A DNA stretch of 64,000 nt from an uncultured Acidobacteriota bacterium (GCA_902825875.1 CADECP010000003.1:248001-312000), one strand, 5' to 3'. Shown: positions 25,159 through 34,339, counted from the first letter of the stretch. Notes: generated by a model not told the origin, from the letters alone. Translations and numbers: made by a program.

Positions 25159-25701
25159 ATGATTTTTGAATACAAAGGCAAGAGACCACAGATTGGCCAA
25201 AACGTTTTCATTGCTCCGAACGCCACGATCATTGGCGATGTTGAACTCGGCGATGGAGTCAGCATCTGGTATGGCGTAGTCATTCGCGGCGACGAAGGCC
25301 GCATCGTCATCGGTCGAGGCTCCAACGTGCAGGACAATTCCGTCATTCACACGACGCCGGAAATTCCCACCATCATCAAAGAAGACGTGACCATCGGTCA
25401 CGGAGCTTTGCTGGAAGGTTGCACCATCGAAAACGGCGCAGTCGTCGGAATGGGTTCCATCGTCTTGCATCAAGCCGTCGTCGGCGAACAAGCGATGACC
25501 GCCGCCGGCAGCGTCGTCACGCCGGGCACGATCATTCCTCCGCGAATGCTGGCCGCCGGTTCACCCGCTACAGTCAAAAAAGAACTGTCCGGCGGTGCGC
25601 TGCGTTCGGTTGAACACAGCACAAAGGCTTATCACCATTTGAACGAAGAGTATCTGGCTCAACGCCTGAACGATCCTGCAATGGCGCTGGACAAGTCTTA
25701 A
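25159..25701 (+). CDS. Gamma-carbonic-anhydrase-like hexapeptide-repeat protein
   Basis: 180 aa left-handed beta-helix. Hexapeptide repeats run from IGQNVFIAPNATIIGDVELGDGVSIWYG to about residue 125, with the zinc-site residues in DNSVIHTTPE and IGHGALLEGCTIE. The C-terminal helix has HLNEEYLAQRL. The YrdA/gamma-CA family binds a metal; some members hydrate CO2, many have no proven activity. GAGG precedes the ATG. The gene lies beyond the repeat element and may be transcribed separately from pgsA. Confidence 0.9.
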   Translation: MIFEYKGKRPQIGQNVFIAPNATIIGDVELGDGVSIWYGVVIRGDEGRIVIGRGSNVQDNSVIHTTPEIPTIIKEDVTIGHGALLEGCTIENGAVVGMGSIVLHQAVVGEQAMTAAGSVVTPGTIIPPRMLAAGSPATVKKELSGGALRSVEHSTKAYHHLNEEYLAQRLNDPAMALDKS

Positions 25702-25865
25702 TCGCCAGAAAATCGAGCGGCCAAATCAGTGTTGAGTCTTTCCAAAAAACAGGCGTTGGCAAGACACAAAAATCTTGCCAATGCCTCTAGCCCAAAATTG
25801 GCTCGTATGCTAAATTCTCGCCCTTCTTGAGGCTGGTTAATTCTCAAAATGGCTTTTAAGAGTTC

Positions 25866-25939
<74 letters not shown>

Positions 25940-25960
25940 TCTTTACTTTTCAACGATTTA

Positions 25961-25988
25961 GAGCAGGCTTTCGGGCCTGCTCTTTTTC
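25961..25988 (+). terminator. Rho-independent terminator after the tRNA gene
   Basis: GAGCAGGC-TTTCGG-GCCTGCTC is a perfect 8-bp GC-rich stem followed directly by TTTTTCG, 21 nt after the tRNA. Confidence 0.85.
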
Positions 25989-26117
25989 GTTCGTGCCCCA
26001 ATTGTGCCAATGACCCCTTCCGATTATGCGGCGCGATGCGCGATCAGTCGGTGGCGATGGGATGAACGGTTGGATTGAGTGATGAAAGGCAGGCGGACGC
26101 TTTGAGAGCTAAGGAGT

Positions 26118-28274
26118 TTAGCGTTCCAGCATCATGATGTCGCTTTCCCAACGATCAATGCGCGAGAAAAGCAGAGACGTTTTATCCGGCGACAGCGTCA
26201 ACCCGGAGCGGTAAAAGAATCGGCTGAGTTTGGTCAGTGCAGTTGCTTTGCGCGTGGCGAGATCGAAGCGCGTCAGCGTCGGTGTTTCCGGCGTTGGACG
26301 GCTGATGAAATAAATCGCTTCCGCTGTCAGCAACCAGTTGTCGCGGTCAACCGGATTGAGATTGTCGAGCAATTGCGTTTCCGCGCCGCCTGCCACCGGC
26401 ATCATCCATAAACCGGATTGCTCGCGGCGCGTGAAGTAAAGCAGTTTGCCGTCAGCGGATTCGCGCGCGACCAAACCACCGTTCTGCGTGACTTGAATTG
26501 GCGCGCCGCCCGCAACCGGCAGCTTCCACACTTGCCACGCACCACTCGCGTTCGAGCCGAAATAAATCCAGCGACCATCGCGCGAAAATGACGGCGCGAT
26601 TTCTTCAGCGGCATTCGTCGTCAAACGGCGTGGTTGCGCGTTGTCCTGTTCGATCAGCCAGAGGTCGGCATTACCGTCCACGCGCGCGTCGAAGACGATT
26701 TGCAGTCCGTCGGGCGACCATTGCGGCGCGGTCACGAGCGGCCCGCCGAACGATGTCCGCTGCGCCAGATTCGCGCCGTCCTTGTCCGCCGTCCAGATTT
26801 CCGAACTGCCGCGACGATCCGACACGAACGCGATGCGCGCGCCGTCGGGCGAATACGCCGGGTTCCAATCCCAACGCGTCGAAAACAGCAGCTTCGTGGC
26901 CTGCGCGTCTGACGGCTGTTTCAGATCGAGCCGGTAAATGTTCGCTTCGTCCTGCCACAATTCATACGCGATGCGTTTGCCGTCCGGCGCGACGGAAGGC
27001 GCGTCCGTGTTGCCTCCGCCAACGCCAATGGATTGCGGTTCGCCGCCGTGAATCGCGCTGCGCCACAAACTGAACAGCCCTCCGCGATTCGAGGCGTAAA
27101 CCAGATGTTTGCCGTCGGGCGTCCAATCCACGCCGTGAACTTTGACGTTGTCGGTCGTCACACGACGCGGTTCGCCGCCCGTCAGCTTGACGATCCAGGC
27201 ATCTTCAACGCCGGGCACGGGGCTGCGCAAAAACGCCAGCGATTGACTGTCGGGCGCAAACGCCAAATCCAAATCGCCGAGCGTGCCCGCAGGCGGCGCG
27301 GTCAACACGCGCTTTTGCGACGATGCCAATTCAAACAACACTATGCGAAACGGCTCGTTCGTTTGCACACGATCCGGCCACGCCAGCCAGCGGCCATCGG
27401 GCGACCACGCCAGCGCGGGCACTTCGTTGAATTCGCAGTCAGCCAGTTTGACTTCCGCGCCGCCGAGCGCAGGCACTTGGCGGATTTCGCACTTCCCTTT
27501 TTCAAAGCGCGAGAAAGCGACGAACCGGCCATCCGGCGACCACGCCGGATTGAAGTCCACCGCCGTGTTTTCGGTCAGCCGCAGCGGATTGCCGGCGCCG
27601 ACCACCTGCACGTAAATGTCCCAGTTGTCTTGTTTCGTGCCGCGCCACGCAAACGCAACGCGGTCGCCTGCGCCGGGCGAAAACGCCGGACTGATTTCAA
27701 TGCCGGGAAAGGATGTGATGGGCAAAGCCGTTTTGCTGACCGGCAACGCACTGTCGCCGCGCAAACGCATTTGCCAGATGAAAGCTGCGACGATCAGCAA
27801 CATTGTCGCCGCGCCTGCCGCCATCCACCGGCGGCGATTTCCCGGCGGTGCAAGCGGTGTTTCAGGTTGTTGAATTGGGAATGGGATTGAAGCGGCGACC
27901 GGCTCGCCGTTGTTTTCGGCTTTGCGTTGCACGGACGCGACCAGCCGGTAGCCGACTTTCGGCACGGTTTCGATGAAGCGAGGTTCTTTGGAATCGTCGC
28001 CGAAGGCTTTGCGCAGTTTGGAAATCGCGCTGCTGAGCGAATCGTCGTTGACTATGCAATCCGCCCACGCGCGCGCCAGCAATTCTTCGCGCGTCACCGG
28101 TCGCCCGGCGTTTTCCGCCAGACAGAGCAACGCCTGCATTGCGCGCGGTTCCAACCGCACGACATTGCCATTCCGTTTTAGTTCGTTGGCTGCCGGATCA
28201 ATCAGCCAATCGCCGATCCACAAACCGGCGTGACCATTCGATGCGGCGGCATTGGGCGGTTGCTCAGTTTCCAA
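26118..28274 (-). CDS. CadC-like one-component regulator: winged helix, membrane helix, PD40 beta-propeller
   Basis: 718 aa from TTG 28274, which has AAGGAG 9 nt upstream. Residues about 15-112 are an OmpR-type winged helix (LRKAFGDDSKEPRFIETVPKVGYRLVA is the recognition-wing end). One membrane helix lies at about 147-166 (GAATMLLIVAAFIW). The periplasmic part has at least eight TolB/PD40 repeats (SPDGRFVAFSRFEKG, SPDGARIAFVSDRRG). The layout suggests a membrane-bound regulator reading an outside signal without a kinase, a type common in Acidobacteria. It is the first of three paralogues here. The target is unknown; the divergently placed TPR gene is a candidate. Confidence 0.88.
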   Translation of the reverse strand: METEQPPNAAASNGHAGLWIGDWLIDPAANELKRNGNVVRLEPRAMQALLCLAENAGRPVTREELLARAWADCIVNDDSLSSAISKLRKAFGDDSKEPRFIETVPKVGYRLVASVQRKAENNGEPVAASIPFPIQQPETPLAPPGNRRRWMAAGAATMLLIVAAFIWQMRLRGDSALPVSKTALPITSFPGIEISPAFSPGAGDRVAFAWRGTKQDNWDIYVQVVGAGNPLRLTENTAVDFNPAWSPDGRFVAFSRFEKGKCEIRQVPALGGAEVKLADCEFNEVPALAWSPDGRWLAWPDRVQTNEPFRIVLFELASSQKRVLTAPPAGTLGDLDLAFAPDSQSLAFLRSPVPGVEDAWIVKLTGGEPRRVTTDNVKVHGVDWTPDGKHLVYASNRGGLFSLWRSAIHGGEPQSIGVGGGNTDAPSVAPDGKRIAYELWQDEANIYRLDLKQPSDAQATKLLFSTRWDWNPAYSPDGARIAFVSDRRGSSEIWTADKDGANLAQRTSFGGPLVTAPQWSPDGLQIVFDARVDGNADLWLIEQDNAQPRRLTTNAAEEIAPSFSRDGRWIYFGSNASGAWQVWKLPVAGGAPIQVTQNGGLVARESADGKLLYFTRREQSGLWMMPVAGGAETQLLDNLNPVDRDNWLLTAEAIYFISRPTPETPTLTRFDLATRKATALTKLSRFFYRSGLTLSPDKTSLLFSRIDRWESDIMMLER

Positions 28275-28754
28275 GACGTTGAACTCCTTGTTCTCAAAAT
28301 TAATATACCGCGCACGGTCATAGACTGAACTTTTCAGTCGAAGTTTTTTTGAGATTACGGAACAGACGGAAATAACGGAACAGACTGAAGTCTTTTTCCG
28401 CCCAGGTTTTCCGTGTGTTCAGTTATTTCCGTTTGTTCCGTATTCTCCCCTTTGTCTCCGGCAAAAGCTCAATCTGTGCTCGTGTTGGGTATACATCGCC
28501 GAAAAGATAGAGATGGTTTCTTGTGCCTTTTACAACTTCACTTGGCAAGCCAAGTTTCTCGAAACTCATCCGTATCCAAATCTTTGTTCTTATCTCGACT
28601 TCAAGTTGAATACAGGGCGCTCAAATGAAAGGCAAGCCCCAGGCACGTGTCTTTTAAGAGATTATTGAGAGATTAAAGAGGATTTCCGGGCAGGAGTGTA
28701 CTAGCTTGCGAGCCTTCCAAAGGAATCTCCTTTTTAATAATTTTGCGAGGAACC
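28275..28754. other. Divergent promoter region with a word-repeat hairpin
   Basis: 480 bp between the regulator and the TPR gene with no believable gene. It contains the hairpin at 28361-28442. The rest is of mixed composition and should hold both promoters. I see no further structure that I can name. Confidence 0.5.
28361..28442. repeat. Word-repeat hairpin (CGGAACAGACGGAAATAACGGAACAGACTG type)
   Basis: The left arm is three degenerate copies of CGGAACAGAC (about 28361-28387). The right arm is CGTGTGTTCAGTTATTTCCGTTTGTTCCG (about 28411-28440), its reverse-complement words. The loop contains GTCTTTTTCCGCCCAGG. Confidence 0.75.
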
Positions 28755-29702
28755 ATGTCAAATAATTTGCTATTCGTGCGCCGCCTGTTGAGGGGCGGGT
28801 TGCTGATCGTCGGCGCGCTCTTGCTGGCTACAGGAGCGGTAGCGCAACCAGCGGGCAACGGCAACAACGCTCCTGCCTCCGTCACACCGGAAATGCGACG
28901 GCAGGCCAATGAACATTTCCAGCGCCGTGACTGGGCCAAAGCCGCCGAAGCTTATGCCGCGATCACGCAACACGAACCGCAAAACGCCAACGCCTGGTAT
29001 CGGCTGGGCGCGGCGCGGGCGGCGCTTGGTCAGCTCGAACCGGCGCGCGGCGCGCTCGAAAAAGCCGTCGTGACGCAACCGAATCCCTATTTCACCTACG
29101 ACCTGGCTTGTGTGTACGCGCGGTTGAACGAGAAAGAAAAGGCGCTGACCGTGCTCGAACGCGCCGTGCTATCGGGCTACCGGCAAGTCGAGCGGATGCG
29201 CGCCGACGAAGATTTGAAAACCATCCGCACGGAACCGCGCTTCGACGAAATCATGCTGAGGGCCAGGCCTTGCGCCGCCCGTCCCGAAGCCGCGCAATTC
29301 GACTTCTGGCTCGGCGAATGGGCGGTGACGAATGCGCAGGGCCAGCCCGTCGGCACGAACACGATCAAGCGTGTGCTCGGCCAGTGCGTGGTTTTGGAAG
29401 AATACAGCGAACACCTCGGCGGCGGCGGCAAGAGCTTCAATGTTTACGACGCACAGAAAAACCGCTGGCAGCAAACCTGGGTGGATGATCGCGGCGCGAT
29501 GATCCAGTTCACGGGCGAGTTCAAAGACGGCGCGATGCGGCTGACCGGTATGGGGCGAAATGCTGAAGGCAAGCCGGTCGTTTATCGGATGAGTTACACG
29601 CCGCAGCCCGACGGCAGAGTGCGGCAGTTGTGGGAAGGCTCCACCGACGAAGGCAAAACGTGGTCGGTGGCGTTTGATGGCTGGTACACACGCAAGCAGT
29701 AA
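28755..29702 (+). CDS. Secreted TPR protein with C-terminal beta-sandwich domain
   Basis: 315 aa from ATG 28755. Signal peptide to about residue 31 (GALLLATGAVAQP). Residues about 45-135 are TPR units (ANEHFQRRDWAKAAEAYAAITQHEP, AWYRLGAARAALGQLEPARGALE). Residues about 175-310 (FDFWLGEWAVTNAQGQPVGTNTIKRVLGQCVV...) match the DUF1579-like fold seen in many Acidobacterial secreted proteins, closing with TDEGKTWSVAFDGWYTR. Function unknown. It begins a run of co-directional genes to about 34.2 kb. Confidence 0.8.
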   Translation: MSNNLLFVRRLLRGGLLIVGALLLATGAVAQPAGNGNNAPASVTPEMRRQANEHFQRRDWAKAAEAYAAITQHEPQNANAWYRLGAARAALGQLEPARGALEKAVVTQPNPYFTYDLACVYARLNEKEKALTVLERAVLSGYRQVERMRADEDLKTIRTEPRFDEIMLRARPCAARPEAAQFDFWLGEWAVTNAQGQPVGTNTIKRVLGQCVVLEEYSEHLGGGGKSFNVYDAQKNRWQQTWVDDRGAMIQFTGEFKDGAMRLTGMGRNAEGKPVVYRMSYTPQPDGRVRQLWEGSTDEGKTWSVAFDGWYTRKQ

Positions 29703-29726
29703 ATTCGTTTTGAGGAGCGGTAACTG

Positions 29727-29927
29727 ATGAACTCGCTCGTCATTGACAGAAGCTTCGTCGAACAAATCAACGCGCACGATGTCAACGCACTGACGGCGCT
29801 GCGGCAGGCAATCGGAGTCCGCTGGGAAACTCCGATTGCCTGCTGCGCTCAAGTGCGCGATGGGCAGATAGCTGAATGGCGCGTTTACGCCGACAACGAA
29901 CCGCTGCGGCAGTTGATGAAAGGCTAG
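29727..29927 (+). pseudogene. Truncated SnoaL-like protein remnant interrupted by a palindrome
   Basis: A 66-aa frame with only the two ends of a SnoaL-like (NTF2-fold) protein: FVEQINAHDVNAL from helix 1 and CAQVRDGQIAEWRVYADNEPLRQLM from the last strands. About 60-70 central residues of a normal 120-130-aa member are missing. At the join lies a perfect 15-bp palindrome (29804-29843). The frame stays open and a GAGGAGCGG-like ribosome site precedes it, so a small product may still be made, but the NTF2 pocket cannot form. Confidence 0.7.
29804..29843. repeat. Perfect 15-bp inverted repeat GCAGGCAATCGGAGT
   Basis: Left arm 29804-29818 and right arm 29829-29843 (ACTCCGATTGCCTGC) are exact reverse complements around a 10-nt loop, and the stem extends about 4 bp with wobble pairs. 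It lies exactly where the central part of the SnoaL gene has been lost. Confidence 0.88.
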
Positions 29928-29946
29928 CAGTCTGAAGGAGAAACAT

Positions 29947-30156
29947 ATGCATTCATCGAACAATACCGGCAAAAACTGGTTTACGCGCAAAAGCGCCTTC
30001 CTGAGTTTTACGGCGGCCACGCTTTTTCTGCTCGTTGCCATTTTCAATCAAGGCTGGAACTGGCGCGGTATGTTGTTACTTTCTGCCGGTATTCTTTGGC
30101 TCGTCATCGGCTACCGGCAATTCAAAAACGCCCCTCGCAATACGCCGATGAAATAG
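29947..30156 (+). CDS. Small two-helix membrane protein
   Basis: 69 aa. After a polar N-terminus (MHSSNNTGKNWFTRK) come two hydrophobic segments, FLSFTAATLFLLVAIFNQ (about 18-35) and MLLLSAGILWLVIGYRQF (about 41-58). A strong GAAGGAGAAAC ribosome site precedes the ATG. No family recognised. It lies between the SnoaL remnant and the hydrolase-fold protein on the same strand. Confidence 0.7.
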   Translation: MHSSNNTGKNWFTRKSAFLSFTAATLFLLVAIFNQGWNWRGMLLLSAGILWLVIGYRQFKNAPRNTPMK

Positions 30157-30187
30157 TGGAGCTGTCATCACGAAAGGAAATCGCATT

Positions 30188-32128
30188 ATGAAAAAAGTTG
30201 TTCACGCCTGGATGCTGTGGTTGACGCTTGCGGTCGTCGCTGCGCCGTCTATCCAACAATCGTTGAATGTTGCGGGCGAATGGTCACTGACGTTGACTGG
30301 CGTTGGAGGCGCTGGTGAGGGCGGGCTCCAACTCACGCAAACCGGTGCAACCTTAAATGGCAAATACAAGATTCAGGCCGCAGAACTGCCAGTGACGGGT
30401 TCACTCGACGGCGACAAGCTCAAGCTCAAGCTCACCTTCAACGTTTCAGGCAGGAATGCCGAAATGATTCTCGACGGCGTCTACGCTGAAGGGAGGCTGA
30501 AAGGCACAATTGAAATCGGCGGCAGGAGCATCGGGGAATGGAGCGCCAAACGCCCCACAGAGAAAAAGCCGGAAAGCGCTACAACTGCCGCCACCGCCGT
30601 CAATCATCTGGTGCATCCCGCCGGAACGAAGACTGCGCCGTTGGGCAAGCTGGGCGAGGTCGTCAAGGGCGGGCGCGGCCCTGTGGATATGATCTTGCTG
30701 CCGAGTGGTGGCTTTGGCGCAAATGAATTCGCCGAATTCATGCAGCAGAACGCCGAGCTTTACACGATGTATGCCGTCACGCCCGCCGGATTCGGGGGCA
30801 CGCCGCCGCCGCCCATCGCTGCTGCCGATGATTATCCGCAACGCGCCTGGGTCAAAGGCTTGGCGCAAGGCGTCATGCAATTGATCCGCGAACGCAAGCT
30901 GAACAAGCCCGTCCTCGTCGGCCATTTTCTGATGGGCGATTACTTCGCGTTGCGGTTGGCGCTCGATCAGCCGGATTTGTTCAGCGCCGTCGTGTTGATC
31001 AACGGCAATCCGAATTACCCGCTGCCGCTGCCGAAAGAGGCGGTGACAAACGAAGCCCAGTTGGCAGCGCGCTTGAAATTCGTGCGTGAGCAATTCGTGC
31101 CGATCTATCAAACCGTCAGCGATGAGCAATGGACGCAAGGACTGATTGCGCCCGAACGATTTTGCATTGACGCGCAGCGCGCCAAATCGCTTTACGAGCG
31201 GGCGAAGGCGACGCCGAAAACGGTGATGATTCGCTACGGGCTGGAATTTTTTACGGACGACCCGCGACTGGAATTGTCGAAGCTGCGTTTGCCGTTGCTG
31301 GTCATCAAACCGTTGGCCGATGCCGCCAGCGGTTTGACCGAAGCGCAACGCCGCGCCCAACGCGAACAACATCCCTGGCTCAAGCACGCGGCGGAGATGC
31401 CGAATCTGTCGTTGCAGTACGTCGAGAACGCGCGCGCCTTTGCCTGGCTCGATCAACCCGAAGCGGTCAAGCGAGTGTTGCGCGAATTCGTCAGCAACAA
31501 GTCAGTCAAAGCCACGCCGACAGCGCAGTCAGCCATTCAAATTCCGCACGGCAATGCCGCTACACCGGACGGTACGTTCAACGAAGCGGAATGGGCGGAT
31601 GCGTTGCGCGAAAAGCTGTCAGGCGGCGTGGAACTTCGATTCAAAGCGGATGCGGAGTTCTTTTACGTTGGCGTGCGTGGCGGCGGGCAAGGCTGGCCGC
31701 AGCTTTATGTGTGGGACGGCAAAGTCGTGCGCGCCCTGCATGCTTCGGCTGCGCTCGGCACTGCCGTTTACAGCAAAGGCGAAGGCAAAGCGTGGAAGCT
31801 CGAACAAGGCTTCGCGTGGGAATTGCGCGGCGCGAAAGCCGACGACCCGGCGCGCGCGGCGTTTCTTGGCAAACACGGCTGGCTGGCGAAGACTGTGGGA
31901 ATGGGCGAAGCGGGCGCGGGCGAATTCAAAATCGCGCGGCGACTGTTCAATGAAAAAGACCTGCGGCTGGCCGTCGTGTACTTCACGATTGGGCGCAGCC
32001 TGCCGTCGTGGCCCGCGACGCTCAAGGACGATTGTCTGAAGTCGGAATTGCTGATGGGAACCGCGTCTGCGAGTTTGTCTTTCGATCCGGCGCAATGGGC
32101 ACAATTCAAATGGAGCGAGGTACGCTGA
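30188..32128 (+). CDS. Secreted alpha/beta-hydrolase-fold protein lacking its nucleophile, with extra N- and C-terminal domains
   Basis: 646 aa, signal peptide to about residue 24. Residues 28-120 are a small beta-domain (VAGEWSLTLTGVGGAGEGGLQLTQTGATLNGKY). Residues about 160-435 are an alpha/beta-hydrolase fold, but the nucleophile elbow reads GHFLMGD at 245-251, with Phe247 where GxSxG needs Ser. The last 170 residues resemble the carbohydrate-binding-like domain of secreted proteins (ATPDGTFNEAEWADAL...). It is probably a binding or scaffold protein rather than an esterase. Its TGA overlaps the YceI ATG by 1 nt, so translation is coupled. Confidence 0.8.
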   Translation: MKKVVHAWMLWLTLAVVAAPSIQQSLNVAGEWSLTLTGVGGAGEGGLQLTQTGATLNGKYKIQAAELPVTGSLDGDKLKLKLTFNVSGRNAEMILDGVYAEGRLKGTIEIGGRSIGEWSAKRPTEKKPESATTAATAVNHLVHPAGTKTAPLGKLGEVVKGGRGPVDMILLPSGGFGANEFAEFMQQNAELYTMYAVTPAGFGGTPPPPIAAADDYPQRAWVKGLAQGVMQLIRERKLNKPVLVGHFLMGDYFALRLALDQPDLFSAVVLINGNPNYPLPLPKEAVTNEAQLAARLKFVREQFVPIYQTVSDEQWTQGLIAPERFCIDAQRAKSLYERAKATPKTVMIRYGLEFFTDDPRLELSKLRLPLLVIKPLADAASGLTEAQRRAQREQHPWLKHAAEMPNLSLQYVENARAFAWLDQPEAVKRVLREFVSNKSVKATPTAQSAIQIPHGNAATPDGTFNEAEWADALREKLSGGVELRFKADAEFFYVGVRGGGQGWPQLYVWDGKVVRALHASAALGTAVYSKGEGKAWKLEQGFAWELRGAKADDPARAAFLGKHGWLAKTVGMGEAGAGEFKIARRLFNEKDLRLAVVYFTIGRSLPSWPATLKDDCLKSELLMGTASASLSFDPAQWAQFKWSEVR

Positions 32129-32733
32129 TGCACAAACAATACTGCCAAACGATGTTGCTGATCGGGCTGTTGCTGGTGGCGGTTCCGGCGCAAACGATCA
32201 ACTACAAAATTGATGTCAACCATTCGACCATCGGGTTTGTCGTGCCGATTATGGGCGGATTGTCGAAAGTGCGCGGCAAGTTTACCGAATTCACGGTGAA
32301 CCTCGCGCACGATGAATCCGACATCACGAAATCTTCGGTGCAAGTCGTCATCAAAGCCGCCAGCATCAACACAGGCATCGCACAACGTGATGAACATTTG
32401 CGGACGGCGGACTTTTTCGAGGTTGGGAAATTTCCTGACATCACCTTTCAAAGCGCGCGCATAGAGCGACGCGGCCAACAACTGATCGCGCACGGCACAT
32501 TCACGATGCACGGCGTGGCGAAAACGATAGCCTTGCCGTTTTCCCTCACCGGGCGGCACGTCAGCGAAGACAAGGACGGCAAATTCGTCAACGCCGGATA
32601 CGCCGTGCGCTGGAAACTGAACCGGCGTGATTACGGCATCAACTGGCGTCATTCGCTCGACCCGAATTTCATCGGCGATGAAATCGAAATCGAAATTGAT
32701 CTGATTACGAAAGCTGCTGCGTTGCCCAAATAA
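32128..32733 (+). CDS. YceI family protein
   Basis: 201 aa from ATG 32128. Signal peptide (MLLIGLLLVAVPAQT), then the YceI lipocalin-like barrel: YKIDVNHSTIGFVVPIMGGLSKVRGKFTEFTVNL, FEVGKFPDITFQSARIE, GTFTMHGVAKTIALP and FIGDEIEIEIDL. The family binds polyisoprenoids or similar lipids in the periplasm. The start codon overlaps the preceding stop. Confidence 0.94.
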   Translation: MHKQYCQTMLLIGLLLVAVPAQTINYKIDVNHSTIGFVVPIMGGLSKVRGKFTEFTVNLAHDESDITKSSVQVVIKAASINTGIAQRDEHLRTADFFEVGKFPDITFQSARIERRGQQLIAHGTFTMHGVAKTIALPFSLTGRHVSEDKDGKFVNAGYAVRWKLNRRDYGINWRHSLDPNFIGDEIEIEIDLITKAAALPK

Positions 32734-32738
32734 ATCGG

Positions 32739-33260
32739 ATGACTCAAATGCGAAAACTTACTGCCGAACAACTCCAACGCCGCGACGCTTTCGCGCTGGC
32801 CGCAGCCCTCATCGGCGGAATCATTCTGCTCTGCGATTATGGTCGCGCGGCGTGGCTGGAAGTGCCGACGGCGGGTTGGCTCGGCTTTTTGTGCGGGCCG
32901 ATCAGCCAGCACAAGCTTTCGGAATTCATCGTTTGCGCGAGTTGGATGTTTGCGGCAGTGATGTTCAATCACCGTCACGCTGGGCAATGGCCGACTTGGA
33001 TGCCGTCACAGCGCTACAGCAAGATTCTCGTATGGCTTTGCGTAGCGACGATGCTCGCTGTCGTGCCCGCCACTTATGCGTGGACAGTCTTGAATCTCGG
33101 CACGAGTCCGTTGACGACCAATGTCGTGCCGCGACAGGAAAACTTATGGGCCTGGCGCGGCTATCTTGGCGTCGTCATTCTCGCGGCGCTGGCGTTCCCT
33201 GTGTTGATGGGGCCGAAAGCGGTTCGCCTCGTAAAGCAGACGACTCGCGCCATCAATTGA
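32739..33260 (+). CDS. Four-helix integral membrane protein, unknown function
   Basis: 173 aa with hydrophobic segments about 20-33 (LAAALIGGIILLC), 62-76 (FIVCASWMFAAVMF), 95-115 (ILVWLCVATMLAVVPATYAW) and 140-158 (LGVVILAALAFPVLMG). No named family recognised. It starts 5 bp after the YceI stop codon and is probably in the same operon; a partner role with YceI is possible because some YceI genes sit beside membrane cytochromes, but no heme-ligand pattern is evident here. Confidence 0.75.
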   Translation: MTQMRKLTAEQLQRRDAFALAAALIGGIILLCDYGRAAWLEVPTAGWLGFLCGPISQHKLSEFIVCASWMFAAVMFNHRHAGQWPTWMPSQRYSKILVWLCVATMLAVVPATYAWTVLNLGTSPLTTNVVPRQENLWAWRGYLGVVILAALAFPVLMGPKAVRLVKQTTRAIN

Positions 33261-33280
33261 TGGCGAACCTAACTTGAGTT

Positions 33281-34231
33281 ATGCCAACAATGAAACGAAT
33301 TCATTCGCGACGAGAATTGTTACAAAGCGGATTGGCGTTGGGCGTTGGCGCATTGGCGCTGCAAGCTGAAATGCCGTCCGCCAAAAAATTCAAAACGATC
33401 TACGGCAGCCGCATGGCTTATGTTGAACGCGGCAAAGGCGACCCGATTGTCTTTTTGCACGGGAATCCCACGTCGTCGCATTTGTGGCGCAACATCATTC
33501 CGCACGTAGAAAAGCTGGGTCGTTGCATCGCGCCGGACCTGATTGGCATGGGCGATTCCGACAAGCTCACGCCGAGCGGGCCGGAGCGTTATTCGTTCGT
33601 CGAACATCGCCGTTATCTCGACAAGCTGCTTGCCGAACTCGGCGTGAAAAAGAATGTCGTGCTGGTCATTCACGACTGGGGTTCGGCGCTAGGCTTCGAT
33701 TGGGCGCGCCGCAATGAACGCGCTGTCAAAGGCATCGCGCACATGGAAGCCTTCGTCGTCGCGCAAACCTCGCAGAACACGCCGAAATTCGCGCTCGATT
33801 TCTTTCGCTTCTTTCACACACCGGAAGGCGAACGCGCGGCGCTCGAACAAAATCACTTTGTCGAAAACGTCCTGCTCAAACAGTTCCCACAAATGTCCGA
33901 AGCCGACAAGGCCGCGTATCGCAAACCGTTTCTGACGCCGGGCGAGAGTCGCCGTCCGACGCTCACGTGGCCGCGTCAGGTTCCGATTGACGGCGAACCG
34001 GCAGCAACGCACGAAGCCTTCACACAATATCTGGCGTGGCTCAAACAAAGTTCGCTTCCCAAACTTTTCATCAACGCCGAGCCGGGCGGTCTGGTCGTCG
34101 AGCCGCGCAAAAACATTCCGCGCAGTTGGCCGAATACGACGGAGGTCAGCGTGCCCGGTCGTCATTTCGTGCAGGAAGAATCACCGGACAAAATCGGACA
34201 GGCGCTGGCGCAATGGATCAAAAAGTTGTGA
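33281..34231 (+). CDS. dhaA: Haloalkane dehalogenase with an N-terminal export-like leader
   Basis: 316 aa. After HSRRELLQSGLALGVGALALQAE (a Tat-like leader with RR) comes a full alpha/beta hydrolase. FLHGNPTSSHLWRN gives the halide-binding Asn, VIHDWGSALGFDWARRN the nucleophile Asp followed by Trp, GIAHMEAF the acid Glu, and VPGRHFVQEESPDKIG the catalytic His. This is the haloalkane-dehalogenase subfamily II pattern, so it should split C-halogen bonds to alcohol and halide. Export is unusual for this enzyme. It is the last gene of the 28.7-34.2 kb run. Confidence 0.92.
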   Translation: MPTMKRIHSRRELLQSGLALGVGALALQAEMPSAKKFKTIYGSRMAYVERGKGDPIVFLHGNPTSSHLWRNIIPHVEKLGRCIAPDLIGMGDSDKLTPSGPERYSFVEHRRYLDKLLAELGVKKNVVLVIHDWGSALGFDWARRNERAVKGIAHMEAFVVAQTSQNTPKFALDFFRFFHTPEGERAALEQNHFVENVLLKQFPQMSEADKAAYRKPFLTPGESRRPTLTWPRQVPIDGEPAATHEAFTQYLAWLKQSSLPKLFINAEPGGLVVEPRKNIPRSWPNTTEVSVPGRHFVQEESPDKIGQALAQWIKKL

Positions 34232-34339
34232 GGCCAAGCGCGCATTCCTGCCTTTCGCCCGCAAGAATCAATCCGGCCTGATCTGGCTTAACGTTTCTGA
34301 GCGATGCTATATTCCCTCCGCGAGTTCATCAGCAACGTT

